Source: Galerina marginata
Lineage: Eukaryota; Basidiomycota; Agaricomycetes; Agaricales; Galerinaceae
Length of the DNA stretch: 64,000 bases
NCBI GenBank assembly: GCA_023014335.1
Contig: JAECYW010000034.1
Location: forward strand, 248,001 to 312,000
Direction of reading: 5' to 3'
The translations under genes were made by a program, and so were the position numbers. Shown one piece after another: positions 1 to 10,426 of this stretch. Position 1 is the first letter of the stretch. Every line of letters starts with the position of its first letter. Below the pieces are notes generated by a model. It did not search any database. It was not told the DNA's origin and saw only the letters and a list, made by a program, of their open reading frames with translations.

Positions 1-863
1 CAGGGAGGAAAATATGGGTCCGCACTCCAGGCAGCGGCGTCTAAAGGTCACGAGGCGGTCGTGAAGGTGCTGCTTGAAAAGGGGGCGGTCGTGAATGCAC
101 AGGGAGGAAAATATGGGTCCGCACTCCAGGCAGCGTCGTCCAAAGGTCACCCAGAGATTGTAAAAGTGCTGCTCAAGAACGGGGCAGAGGTAAATGCACA
201 GGGAGGACGGTATGGGTCCGCATTCTGGGCAGCATCGTCTAAAGGTCATGAGGCGGTTGTGAAGGTGCTGATAGAGAACAAGGCAGACATGAGCGCAAGG
301 GGAGGAGAATATGTGTCCGCACTCTGGGGAGCGTCATACGGAGGTTACGAGGCAATTGTGAAAGCACTGCTTGAAAAGGGGGCAAACGTGAATGCACAAG
401 GAGGATATTACGGGTCCGCACTTCAGGCAGCGTCGTACGGAGGTCACAAGGCGGTCGTGAAGGTGCTGCTTGAGAAAGGGGCGGACGTGAATGCACAGGG
501 AGGAGAATACGGATCCGCACTTCAAGCAGCGTCGTCTGAAGGTCACGGGGTGATCATGAATGTGCTGCTTGAGAAGGGGGCGGACGTGAATGCACAGGGA
601 GGAAAATACGGGTCCGCACTCCAGGCTGCGTCGTCTGAAGGTCACGAGGCGATTGTGGAGCTGCTGCTTGAGCACGGGGCTGACGTGAATCCAGTGAACA
701 TGGACAGGGTACGAAATCCTAGTGTTCTGAAATTGCTTAACATGGCAAAACAGTATGTCAATTTGCTCCTAGGGTACACACAATTACTTTGTTGTTCATG
801 GTACTCACTCTATTCCCATGTTACAGGTTCCAGGAATCATCATCTGTCGTTGGAGAAGTCTGA
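1..863 (+). CDS. NACHT-ankyrin receptor-like gene, 3' part only (ankyrin repeats)
   Basis: The gene enters from the left edge, so its start and NTPase domain are outside the window. Seven 33-residue ankyrin units follow one another with very little divergence (core pattern YGSALQAAS, GH-A-VKVLLE, GADVNAQGG), then a short tail. I place a 74-nt GT-AG intron at 753-826 and the stop at 861-863. The support is comparative: the inverted paralogue ending at 50733 has the same junction with a 72-nt intron, and only splicing gives both genes the same tail (QESSS then a V/I-G ending). Reading through 753-826 instead would shift this copy out of frame relative to the paralogue. The role is inferred from the family: ankyrin repeats as the ligand-sensing end of a fungal NLR-like STAND protein. 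Whether the missing 5' part is intact cannot be seen. Confidence 0.85.
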
Positions 864-2010
864 GGTGCTTAGGATGCGATTTCCTTACCTTTGTTAATGA
901 CAATTTAGACAACCGTGAATGGAATATTTAAATTGATTACTGCATAACCGCGAAACTTGGGAAGAGCAGAAGTTATGATACTTAAGCACCGTCTGATAAA
1001 AAAAGCCCTCTGCGGAATTGACGCTGGGTAATTGACACTGTGGGCATGACATTGGCTATCGAATGCTTACTGGGCTGCGTATATGAGATAAGCTCCTGTC
1101 TAGTTTATCGCACAAGGAGACGGACTGGCAACAGTGATTTATCGGGCGTCTATTGCTTTCTCCTTGAAATGTCGCGAATGGTCCTTAGGAGGAACGAACG
1201 CCCATAAATATTTGTCGGGTCAGCTGGTTTCAGGAGTTTAATGTGAACTGACAAGGTGAATATGCAACTACTCACCATTTAAAGACGCCGGAGATCGGCT
1301 TAGGTCCTAAGGGGGTGTGAGCGAATTCTAAATCCTCGAGCAAGAAGAAGCCAGGAGACAATATCGATCTCCATGCCGTCGGTCAGACATGACCCACTAT
1401 CCAAACGGCGATGTCAATGTCAACACCGCCAGCTGGCGCCGTGGTCATTGTCAAGGAGCGGGAATAATAATATCAAAGGGCAGCATCATTGACACTTCAG
1501 CGATAGAGGGACCCACGGACGATGGAGAATCATGATGGAGTTCTGTCATAGTACGGCGCGTACTTGAAAGTGAGGCGCACAATTAGGAGCGTACTGGAAT
1601 CTGGAGAAGGCCAGCAGAGGTAAGATTCAAGGTAGATCAGGATCAATAAGTGGGTAGGCAAGCGATATGGACACTACTAGTATGCGTCCTGAGATGGGTG
1701 CTTAGACATTGATTTAGAGAGAACCACTGAACCAGGCTCCTTATTAACTTCAAGCGTCTAAGCAAATATTGGGGACGTTGTGCTCGGTGACTCGTGTTCG
1801 TTCTTGTCAGAGTTGAAAAGCAAGGGACGGGTTTCGGTTGGGTTTCGGCGAGCCGTATTGCATTGGCTTTCAAACCAAATAGCGACAATCGAAACCCTCC
1901 GCTGTGCCAACTCATTGCAACTTATCGTACCAGGGCACCGCTTCTTTTCTTCTCTCAGAAGAATAGCCAAATGACAGTGGTCAGCTCTATGTTTTTTCTG
2001 ATCTTTTAGC
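1..2010. repeat. Left arm of an inverted segmental duplication
   Basis: This stretch, read forward, matches the reverse complement of about 49.4-52.4 kb. The match covers the ankyrin coding end, the terminal intron, the 3' flank (shared around 905-1240, 1380-1600 and 1790-1970) and colinear non-coding sequence. Divergence is moderate with many small indels, so the event is not recent. The next block outward (2740-4400) is also shared in inverted order with 47.4-48.8 kb. Confidence 0.75.
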
Positions 2011-2739
2011 CTAACTTACCTTGCACTTCTTCCTCTCTAGCTTCCGCATTCTCCGGGTTTACGCCATCAAGCACGGTGTTGCGGTATTTCTGTTTCGATG
2101 CGATAGAGAAGCCAACTCTGAGCTCGCAGTAAGCGTTTCCTTTAGATGTTATGAAGGAGGTCGGATTACTGAACTTCTCCTTACGCAGTTCTTAACTCGA
2201 ATACCCGCGTTTTTCAGGCTCAGTCTATCCAGCTCAACTAGGAAAGCCTACGTCACCGACGCCCGCCCCAGTTCCCACCAAAACTGCCCCGTCATGCTGT
2301 CCGCACGTTTCAGTCTGCGCCTAACGTATCAGGTGCTCTTGGATTCAAGCCACACGCCCGTGGACGAGACTTTGAAAGAATTCGCCCCACTGTTTGGATC
2401 TGTAAGTCGTGCCTCACGTTCTCAACCTTTCACTGTCGAGAGCTGAGCCAATATTTTCTCTTAGGACGCTGGTCGTTTGACGTTCTGGTACAAGAGCTGT
2501 GGAATCCCCCAATCCAACCACAACATCAACCGATTACCACCTCCCAACACAAACTCCACTTATCCCATTCTCGTTAAGTTTCAGACGTGGCCACGTCGAC
2601 ACGTTCTCCGTACTCCCTCTTTAATCCACAAAGCATTCACCCCCAGCTGGCGCTCGTTTCCATCCAATGAAGTCTCCCCGCCAGTGAAGACCAAATTTGA
2701 CCTCGGGGCCTAGACGTTAGGTTGACTTCACGCGACTCT
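864..2739. other. Non-coding stretch, no gene recognised
   Basis: The first 1.1 kb is the duplicated 3' flank of the ankyrin gene. Open frames here are short, show no domain, and are not conserved in frame in the inverted copy. About 2010-2740 has no counterpart that I can align in the right arm. Confidence 0.5.
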
Positions 2740-4400
2740 TGGTGCTTTCTTGAAGCATGTATCGGACGGGAGCTAGGGTACTGGCTGCGGTGTCGGTGTC
2801 GAGAAAGCTTCCGACGACTGCGAAAGGAGCGAGGTTCGTGGCCCGGATATGGCGGATTGGTCGGACGTCGTCATTGTGGATGGCTCGTGGCTGCTGCTGC
2901 CATTGCTTCCCAGATGGGTGATGGACGAGGGGAGGGGGAGATGGATATGCCTGGGAAGCCCAGTGGCGTTCATGTGGAGCTATCGCCGGTGCTGCTTAAA
3001 CTCGATTCGTCGCGTCGAGCTGGAGGTCTGCATGAACACCAACTTCCACCTCATCAGTACGGGTATTCCAAATTTGCACTGTGAGCACGATTACACGTAC
3101 CTTTTCATCTTCTGATTGAGACCTCCAGCTTCAACCCACGACCGAGTTCGAACTCGGCCAAAATGGGGCGACCATATGCGCCTCCAAGTCCCCGCACCAA
3201 CGTCCTTTCTCCCCAACATGGGAAGCCTACCCCATTCTTCCCGGTGCGACACGACAACGCTATTGACTGCGAACGTTAGCCATTTGGAGAGCATGAATGG
3301 CTCCAGCTTGCTCATATCCCGACGCCTTCCATCCCGTCCACCCCTCTCCTTCCTCTCAACCCAAGTTCGCTTTCCTAGCTACAAAAAACTTCGTCCCTTC
3401 CGCTCCTGCACAAAAACGAGCTTCTCTTAATCCCCTCCGCCACTGCTCACACCCCGATCGACGCCTTCTGCTCGAACTTCCTCTAACCCAATTTGCTCTG
3501 CGTTTGGGCACCGGGTTTTCAGGGTCCTTCGACGATTAAAGCGCTGTCGGAGGAATTCAGCGGAACCCTGATGGGCTGGCAGTAAACGCGCGGGGTAATG
3601 GGCATGAATATAAGCGTACAGTTCTGCTTCCGCCAGCGAGATAGAGAGGGAGGAGGAGGAGGAAGTTCCTGGCCTTAGCGGAACCGCCGGCCCGCAGCGG
3701 TGCCTGGCTTTGATTTCGCGTCGTCGAAACCAATTTTCCTGCTCTCCATCCGTCAGCGTGACCCACCTTGCCATCATCGGCCTTGGTGGTTCACACATTG
3801 CGGTCGACGTACCCGCCCTCTCTTCTCTCAACTTTCGCGTTTCAACGGCCAGTTTTGCGTTTGACTGTCCGCCCCACCTCATCCTAATCGGTATTGCCCC
3901 GGGTACTTGAGCCAGCGCGTGCTGAGACTCGAGCTTCATACATGTTTGCTTCTCGAAGGCTGCTACCCGCAGTCCATAGCTCAAATCTTTTTCTTCCCGC
4001 GTTGGGCGTAGGAATTGGCGAACGACTCATCGACAGCGTCGTGGCGGCACATATGTGGCAGCCTATCTACACCAGTCGACTCGGTCGGTCCCGTTCGACC
4101 CGTTCGACCCATCGCGCCAACGCTGCTGCCAAAGTGGAGTCGACGAAGGTCGATACCCGCTCACAGCGTGCCTTGGGCAGAAAGACGAATGTGAGAAAGG
4201 GGGAACATGGATCTAGATGACTAGATCGGGACTTTAATTGGGAGGCATAGGGTCGAGACCAATGTGGAGAAATTTACTGCTGGCGCTTGAGCCCGATTCG
4301 TCGCGCTGGAGGTCTTCCAGAAACACGAAATTCAACTTTATCAGCACCGCTCTTGACCAACGCGCATATCTTCGCCTCCGAACACTTCCAGCACCGACAT
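2740..4400 (-). repeat. Dispersed repeat, copy A (inverted relative to copies B and C)
   Basis: On the minus strand this matches two direct copies at about 45.69-47.25 kb (B) and 47.4-48.77 kb (C). Landmarks shared by all three are a pyrimidine-rich block with clustered ctccctc, a tract near 3660-3720 rich in gccgc, and a segment near 3800-3880 complementary to the cggccgtt-aaaacg region of B and C. The unit is about 1.4-1.6 kb. Similar short peptides can be read at 2773-2973 (minus) and 48468-48662 (plus), but no long conserved protein emerges. I see no clear terminal repeats or target-site duplication, so its class is unknown. Confidence 0.65.
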
Positions 4401-6203
4401 TTGCTCACTCCCTCATTTTAATTGTCGAACTCGTCTCTGCGGGTCCTAATATAATGTCATTCTCCTTTTTACAATACAGTTACTTCAAAGTCGTTAATGC
4501 TGCTTGTTCACTTTGTTCCTTGTCGTCGAAATTCAAGGCCTGTCCATGAAAAGCGGTGCGATGGTAAGAAATTCTCAAAAGCCTCTATGAACAGTCAAAT
4601 TGAGGAGATTATTGATGATTCAACTAAAATTTCGACAATGTGCTTGAATCTTCCTTTCAATCCGTCACTGTGATAAGAGAAAAAAATAAATTCATTCTAT
4701 AGGCGATCAGGACGGTCGTCGCAATGGTGGCAATAGGTGTAAACCTGGCGGTAATGTGGGTCCCGGGAATATAAACATGGTTACATGTCGGCTGGCTCTG
4801 GAGAACCCGTTTCTGCACTCTTTATTGCTTCCAATTGGAAAAAAAAAATTGGCGCTTGGTCAGTGGTGAGCATGAAGTTATATAATTCAGTATGGTGGAG
4901 CCATTGACTACGGAGGGAAATAGTAGGCTTCCTTTCCGCAGTTCATGAAACGAATAAATATCTGGACGAGTGACTGGGTCGTCTGCATCAAGCTGAAGGG
5001 CTGGCCGGCGTTTGACGGGTGCTTTCTGCGATAATATCATTTCAAAACAGGTGGGTGGAAAGATATCAACGTTCCTGGCGCGTTTTATTTCTGCCACCTA
5101 CACCCCTCAGTCTGCATTGACATTTCGTGTAATAAAAACCCTACACTTGAGCGCTCGTGGTAGGATAATTGCGTCTTTGGACCGAGTGCCAGAACACAGG
5201 ACTAAACAGCCGTGATCGGTGGTAAAATTCATAGCGCTCGAAGTTCCAACTGTGGGCCAAAAGTTACGTATGTAGTCGATTCTTCGATAACAATAGCAGC
5301 AGATAGAGAATGTGTGACGATCGTAAAACCTGACATGATCAATATGAAACTCAGCTTCGATTCATGTGCTGGGATCCCGGACTGACGAGGGGGCCAATGA
5401 TCATAGATGATATTGCTCTGATAATTTTAAGTGGGAAAATCGAATGAGTATGCTCGCAATTATAAACCTTGACGGAAATTGACACAACATTAACCACCTC
5501 GAGCTCCATGTGTGACCAAACCAACCCCACAAATGATCCCATAGCTCCGAAAAAGCCACAGAGACTGCCATTAACGTTTACAAACCACATACCAGATATT
5601 TTAATCTCGATTTTCAGACAATTTATTCGGTGAAATGAATGGACTTCCTCGAAGGAATGACCTGAAAATACACCGGAAGCACATTGAGTATCGTCGAGGA
5701 TCCCAATCACGTTGGGGAATAACCGATAAGTGCGAGTCTTCCACACTACAGGAAAGAAAGGATGAGAAAGCTCCTTGCGATCGTGTTCGGGCATCCAGGA
5801 ACGCTTTGTCTGACAGGTTTAAACACCCCACGGGCCACGATCAATGTATAATGAAATATTTACCTTCCGATACCCAAAAATAGCTCTCCGAGATACAAAT
5901 ATACGTTCCATAACACAGATGGCTCGGCACGGAAGAAATAAAGCCTGAGATAATGTTCCTTCCGCAGTGATAATTCCTAATATTAGTCTACAAAGCGAAG
6001 GCGCTGCTCACGACACACTCTGATAGCAAAACGATGAATACGCAGCCGAAATGATCCGGACTTGTTCATCAATTTACGGACTCCGCCCTGTCTGTGTTTA
6101 CTTTCGGCCGTCAGCTGTAAGGTGGCACCCTAGTATTTTACTATGGATTCCTTGATTCTACTTTCTATATATATCAGTGACAGCTTCAGTCTCGAGCAAG
6201 TAA
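4401..6203. other. AT-rich intergenic stretch with one weak ORF
   Basis: No gene can be modelled with confidence. The only notable reading frame is the minus-strand one at 5351-5794, listed separately as a possible decayed transposase fragment. Confidence 0.5.
5351..5794 (-). pseudogene. Possible relic of a DDE (HARBI1/DDE_Tnp_4-like) transposase
   Basis: A 147-codon minus-strand frame contains FPNVIGILDDT, then HRIN about 30 residues later, then FVNVNG and GAMGS. The order loosely recalls the FP-x-V-G-x-x-D-G-T ... H-x-x-N ... GWPGS-HD blocks of PIF/Harbinger-type DDE_Tnp_4 nucleases. The expected G after the first Asp is replaced and the HD pair after GS is missing, so any such protein would be dead. 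No terminal inverted repeats were found around it. It could equally be a chance ORF. Confidence 0.2.
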
Positions 6204-6210
6204 TATAAAA
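6204..6210 (+). promoter_or_regulatory. TATA box of the DUF6533 gene
   Basis: A TATAAAA match lies 52 nt upstream of the chosen ATG at 6262. A second AT-rich run (tatatata) lies about 30 nt further upstream. Confidence 0.45.
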
Positions 6211-6261
6211 GCATAGTTGTTTGCGACTCCCTCAAATCCGAGCCTCAGAAAAGCCCATCTG

Positions 6262-8009
6262 ATGTCGCAAGTGACGAACCCGGCCGCGCTTTACGATGCT
6301 TTGCTCGAACTCGCGTCAAACGACCAATCAACAAAGTTTAATGGCAGTAAGTTAGTTCCTATAAAGTTTAATTCTTCCACGCCTTGAACTCGTGAACCAC
6401 AGTTGCCCTTTTGACCTGGCTCGTATATGATATCATGATCTTCTTTGACCAGGAGGTCTGTGATTCCACTGATAAAGTTTTCTTAAATCAATGACTTTAA
6501 TTTATTTAGGTCGCATTGATCTGGCAGTGAGCGTTGAGGCAGTTCTTAATTGATTGATTTGCTCACATCTTTACCCTCAAATAAGAACGAAATGGACATT
6601 ACCAAAGGCTCTGTATATCTTTCTGCGATATTTTGGACCACTATGGTTAATGTGAGTCGCTACAGTGGTATTCACTGCCATGGACGCCCAGACTAAGCAT
6701 TATGTATTTGCAGGACTGTGGTTACAATATCGGGTTTGTCAAATACACTCCTTTTTAACATTGAAATTCATAGATGTTGCGATGACAGTATCTCCTGCGT
6801 CTCGTCTTTCTGAGTTGGTAAGTTATGTTGTCTTCCTTTCCGACGATAAATTATGCTGACCGTCGGTGTTAAAAGACGTAAGATGACTATTCAAATGCGG
6901 TTGAAGTACATTCTAATCCAATAGGATAGCTGCCATTCTCTGTCCCCTCTCCAAATTCTGTGAGTGTTTGTCCGACCAAGTTCTTTACGTTTCTGACCAA
7001 TGCTCAGAGGACCAATGGTGCAATGGATAGCCACAGAGATCATCTGGTTAATTCGAATTAAAGCACTCTACGGGGACAAGAAGAAAGGTGCTTAACTAGT
7101 TCTAGCCAGAATTCAAATCTTTCTACTGATATTCAATGCTTTGCTAGTGTTTAAATGGATAATGATTTTCTGGTTTATCTGCGCTTCAGTAAGTACCTGA
7201 AGCAAAAAGGCAGTGGGTGGTGAAAGTTAACTGTCCTGCAGTTTAACTTTTCGCTCCTGATTTACGCCTTTTTTGTTGCCGATTTTGCCTCGACACCTCC
7301 TCCGATTCCATCCTTGACCGGCTGTCTCGTTACCTCCGTGAACTATCACAAGTTAAATATGATGAAATTTGCTATGTACGTGCTTTCAAAGTCTATTTTA
7401 CAAGAAATTGAAATCTGATTAATTTCTTAGGATCAGTACAATGGCGATACACGCAGTCTTCTTGGCATTGATTCTTTATAAATTTCAACAACATATCAAC
7501 TTAAGGAATGTTGGCATCAAAACGATAATGTCAGCATTTATTGCGGATGGGATATTCTACTATATCGGCCTTGCCTGTGCGTCTTTTATGGGTTCTCATT
7601 CTGTAAAGTTAAATCTAATGGCCTGTTTCAGTCGCCGTGGTTTTCGAGATAGTCACGACCTCTGGTGGGACATCGGTGTTGCCCATTGTCAATCTTTCAC
7701 TGTAGTACGTTATTCCCAGAGTCTTTATATGCCAGGGACTTATGTTATGGATGTAGCTGGTTAGGGGCATTTTATAGCTTCGCTGTAGGTATGCTCACTT
7801 TTTCCCAATTGTCAAATTAACGCCGTGGTCTTGCACTACAGGGAAGTCACCTCATACTCCATCTGCGCGCCGTCAGTGCCGATCAGGGAGGGCTATATGC
7901 AGTTTCTCACCCGCTCAAGTTTGGATGCGGTATAGATGATGTTCAGAGGTCGGACGTACAAACCAACACAATCGAAACTACACAGGACGATAAATATGAG
8001 AACGAATAG
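6262..8009 (+). CDS. DUF6533-type multipass membrane protein
   Basis: Fourteen exons splice to 328 residues: 6262-6346, 6403-6455, 6510-6526, 6586-6651, 6714-6733, 6774-6817, 6925-6959, 7008-7087, 7148-7188, 7242-7375, 7431-7576, 7632-7701, 7757-7784, 7842-8009. Lengths sum to a multiple of three and every junction is GT-AG. The N-terminus carries the DUF6533 signature seen across Agaricomycetes: LVYDIMIFFDQEV, an IW, then WTLPKALYIFLRYFGP. About seven hydrophobic segments follow, with IRIKALYG after one of them and GSHLILHLRA near the end, then a charged tail rich in D, E, T and N. Function is unknown; the topology suggests a plasma-membrane or endomembrane protein. Exons 3 (17 nt) and 5 (20 nt) are micro-exons, and exon 7 is the least certain. 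Confidence 0.85.
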
Positions 8010-10426
8010 AGGTCTTTGAGTTCGCTGAATTCAAGGCCCGAGGAATTTAGGAAAAGTGGGTTTTTGGGGTACCATCAGCTTTATAGCTAGTAGGATAGTA
8101 GTTTACTTAAATACAACAAACATGTACTGGACGGCTTATCTGTAACTTTAAGGAACTGCTAGAGCGACCTGCGTTACTTTTGACCCTGCCCTCTCGGAAG
8201 AACGGTGCCGAATGATGCCGTGGGCTGAGTGATTGCCATCACACATGCGGTGCCCAATTTGGCCGGTTCATCAAAAACCCACTCGTCGACCTGGTCAACT
8301 TCAACATTCGCGTCGTCAGCCAACGTCCCCACGCACTGGCTACTTAGTGGCGACATCGCCTTAGCCCACGTCATGAGTGTTGCATAACCACCGCATGAGA
8401 ACCGATCTTAGATGCGCCGAGGTGCACGTGTACAGGGCAGGGACGCAGCACCGGCTGGAGATGTCGAAGTTGGAGACGGAAGCCGATTTAGCTGAGTCGG
8501 ACTCGGTGTGGGTAGTGGTGGGCACAAGTTACTTGGGTCTGGAGGCGGATGAAATGCCACTTTTGGAGTCGCTGCTGCTGGGAGCTGGGAGCTGGGGATT
8601 CGGATATCGATTGGTGTACGTTAAGCTCCTGGTTTTGCTTTTTGTCGGGATTTTGAGGAAGGAGTGCTGATGGATTTTGCTTGCAGACCACACCCGTTCC
8701 TAGCGCGAACCGCGATCTAACTAGTGACAACCATTCTTCACCCCCGCCACCAATGTCAGCGCCAATAAATAGCTCAACCACGCATACTGACCTTGATGCA
8801 CAGGAATCAGAGTGAAGACGATCTACTTTTGCATGGGGTTTTCTAACAACTCATCCCGACAATTTTTCGTTATCTTCAACCCCAGTAACATCACGATCAA
8901 TGGCTATACTGAATCAGGCTCCCAGTTTTTGTTAACGCTGCTTGTTTACCACGTTCAGCGCCGGCTCGCAAACCAGCAGCTCAAGTTCAAGTTGGACGTG
9001 GAATCTCAGGGTGAATTAATCTCGGTCGACAGCCCCAGCCGGGGTTATAGTTATCTGGGTAGATGTGGACGCTGATTCTGCGTGCAGACTCGCTCTCGTC
9101 ATGAAGATTTGCTAGTTTACCAGCAGTACAGAAGATGCAGGCTGGTGCCTCAACACGGTTACCGCCGCCGTCAACTTCATTACACCCCATGCATGTTGAG
9201 CTATTTCCCACATCAATTTGAACGGACGGTGGCACGGTGCGGTATGAAATCGAAGATGCGGATATGCCTCCAATAAGCCGCGGATGGTGCGGGTCAATGT
9301 TTGCGCTGGGGCCTAAGACTTGGGAAGATATTGAGACTGGGTGTTGACTGTACTTCATGAGATTTGTTTATTCGTAGGCCATGGGGTAATTTTTACTTTG
9401 CCAGGGAACACTACACGACCGTTTCTGTGAGTAATTGGTCCATTTTAACGGCGATGTCAAATGCTCCTCCATTTCCACTTCTAGCGATACTTGCATGTGA
9501 TTATCGATGCTGCTGCTAGCCTCGTGAAAAGATCGAGCTCGCTAGTCTTGAATTTACACTGCACAGACGAGGCGAATGGTGCTTTCACTCTGTGGACGAG
9601 CTCAGTCGTACTATTTTCCGCTTGGATTAATATCAGGAAAAAATGGGCGATTACAGCACAGAGTGTAAGATTTATTTACCCCCCTTTTGTCTTTCCTCCT
9701 CGTATCCTTCTGACGAATTGGTTTTCATTAGGTTTTTTGATACCCTACTTTGCGTTAGTAGTGAAATTTGTACGCACTTTATTTGATCCCACATGAATGA
9801 CCTTCAGAAACATATTCTAATTCATTGCTGGTAGCACAACCGGTGGAGCTGTACGTAGGGTCGATCTTTGCCAATCTTAGACTTAACGCCAAGATCTGGC
9901 ATTACAAGGTAGTCACCTCCGCTCTGTCAACGCCGATCCAAGAGGAATAAGCGCAATCCCGCTGAAACCAAGGTACGACGCACGTATGGACAGCGAAACC
10001 TTCTATCCAATGCTTTCCCAGTTGATTATTGTAAATAAGTATTAAAGGCATCGGTTTTCTAGATTTATGGGGCTTTCACTTGCTATATGTAGAAAAGAGA
10101 GGGAAAAAAGAACTTGGACCTGCAATCCACAACGAAATGGCCCTCAAACTGCGCATTTTATTACTTAGAAGTGAGCGATGCGACGCATTAGAGTACTGTA
10201 AAGATGCGAGGCGTCGAACGCGCTCTCTCAAATTATCTTACAACTTCTATTTTACTCGAGTAGTAATTGACAGGTGTGGCCTGGTGTGGCATTGACATTA
10301 GCCGGCCCATTTAGGGAATGTTCTCATGGATCATCTCCCCTTACGACGCCTTTGATATCTAGGACGGGGGGGCTCTATAGCTGAATACCTCATTCCACAT
10401 AACCCCTGCGTCGTTCTTGAAGAGAA
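8010..10426. other. Intergenic stretch with short decayed fragments
   Basis: No intact gene is visible. Around 9900-9945 about 45 bases align with the last exon start of the DUF6533 gene (near 7838-7890) with a deletion, suggesting a small relic of a related gene. Frames at 8377-8781 and 9491-9796 encode no recognisable domain. Confidence 0.4.

Noticed and set aside
239..675. Minus-strand frames opposite the left ankyrin segment
   Set aside because: Same shadow effect as in the right-hand gene.
2773..2973. Short peptide conserved with 48468-48662, possible small gene
   Set aside because: The similarity follows from the duplicated repeat DNA; the third copy (about 47.1 kb) does not keep the frame.
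9491..9960. Second DUF6533 gene
   Set aside because: Only about 45 bases near 9900 resemble the last exon of the intact gene; the rest cannot be joined or aligned.
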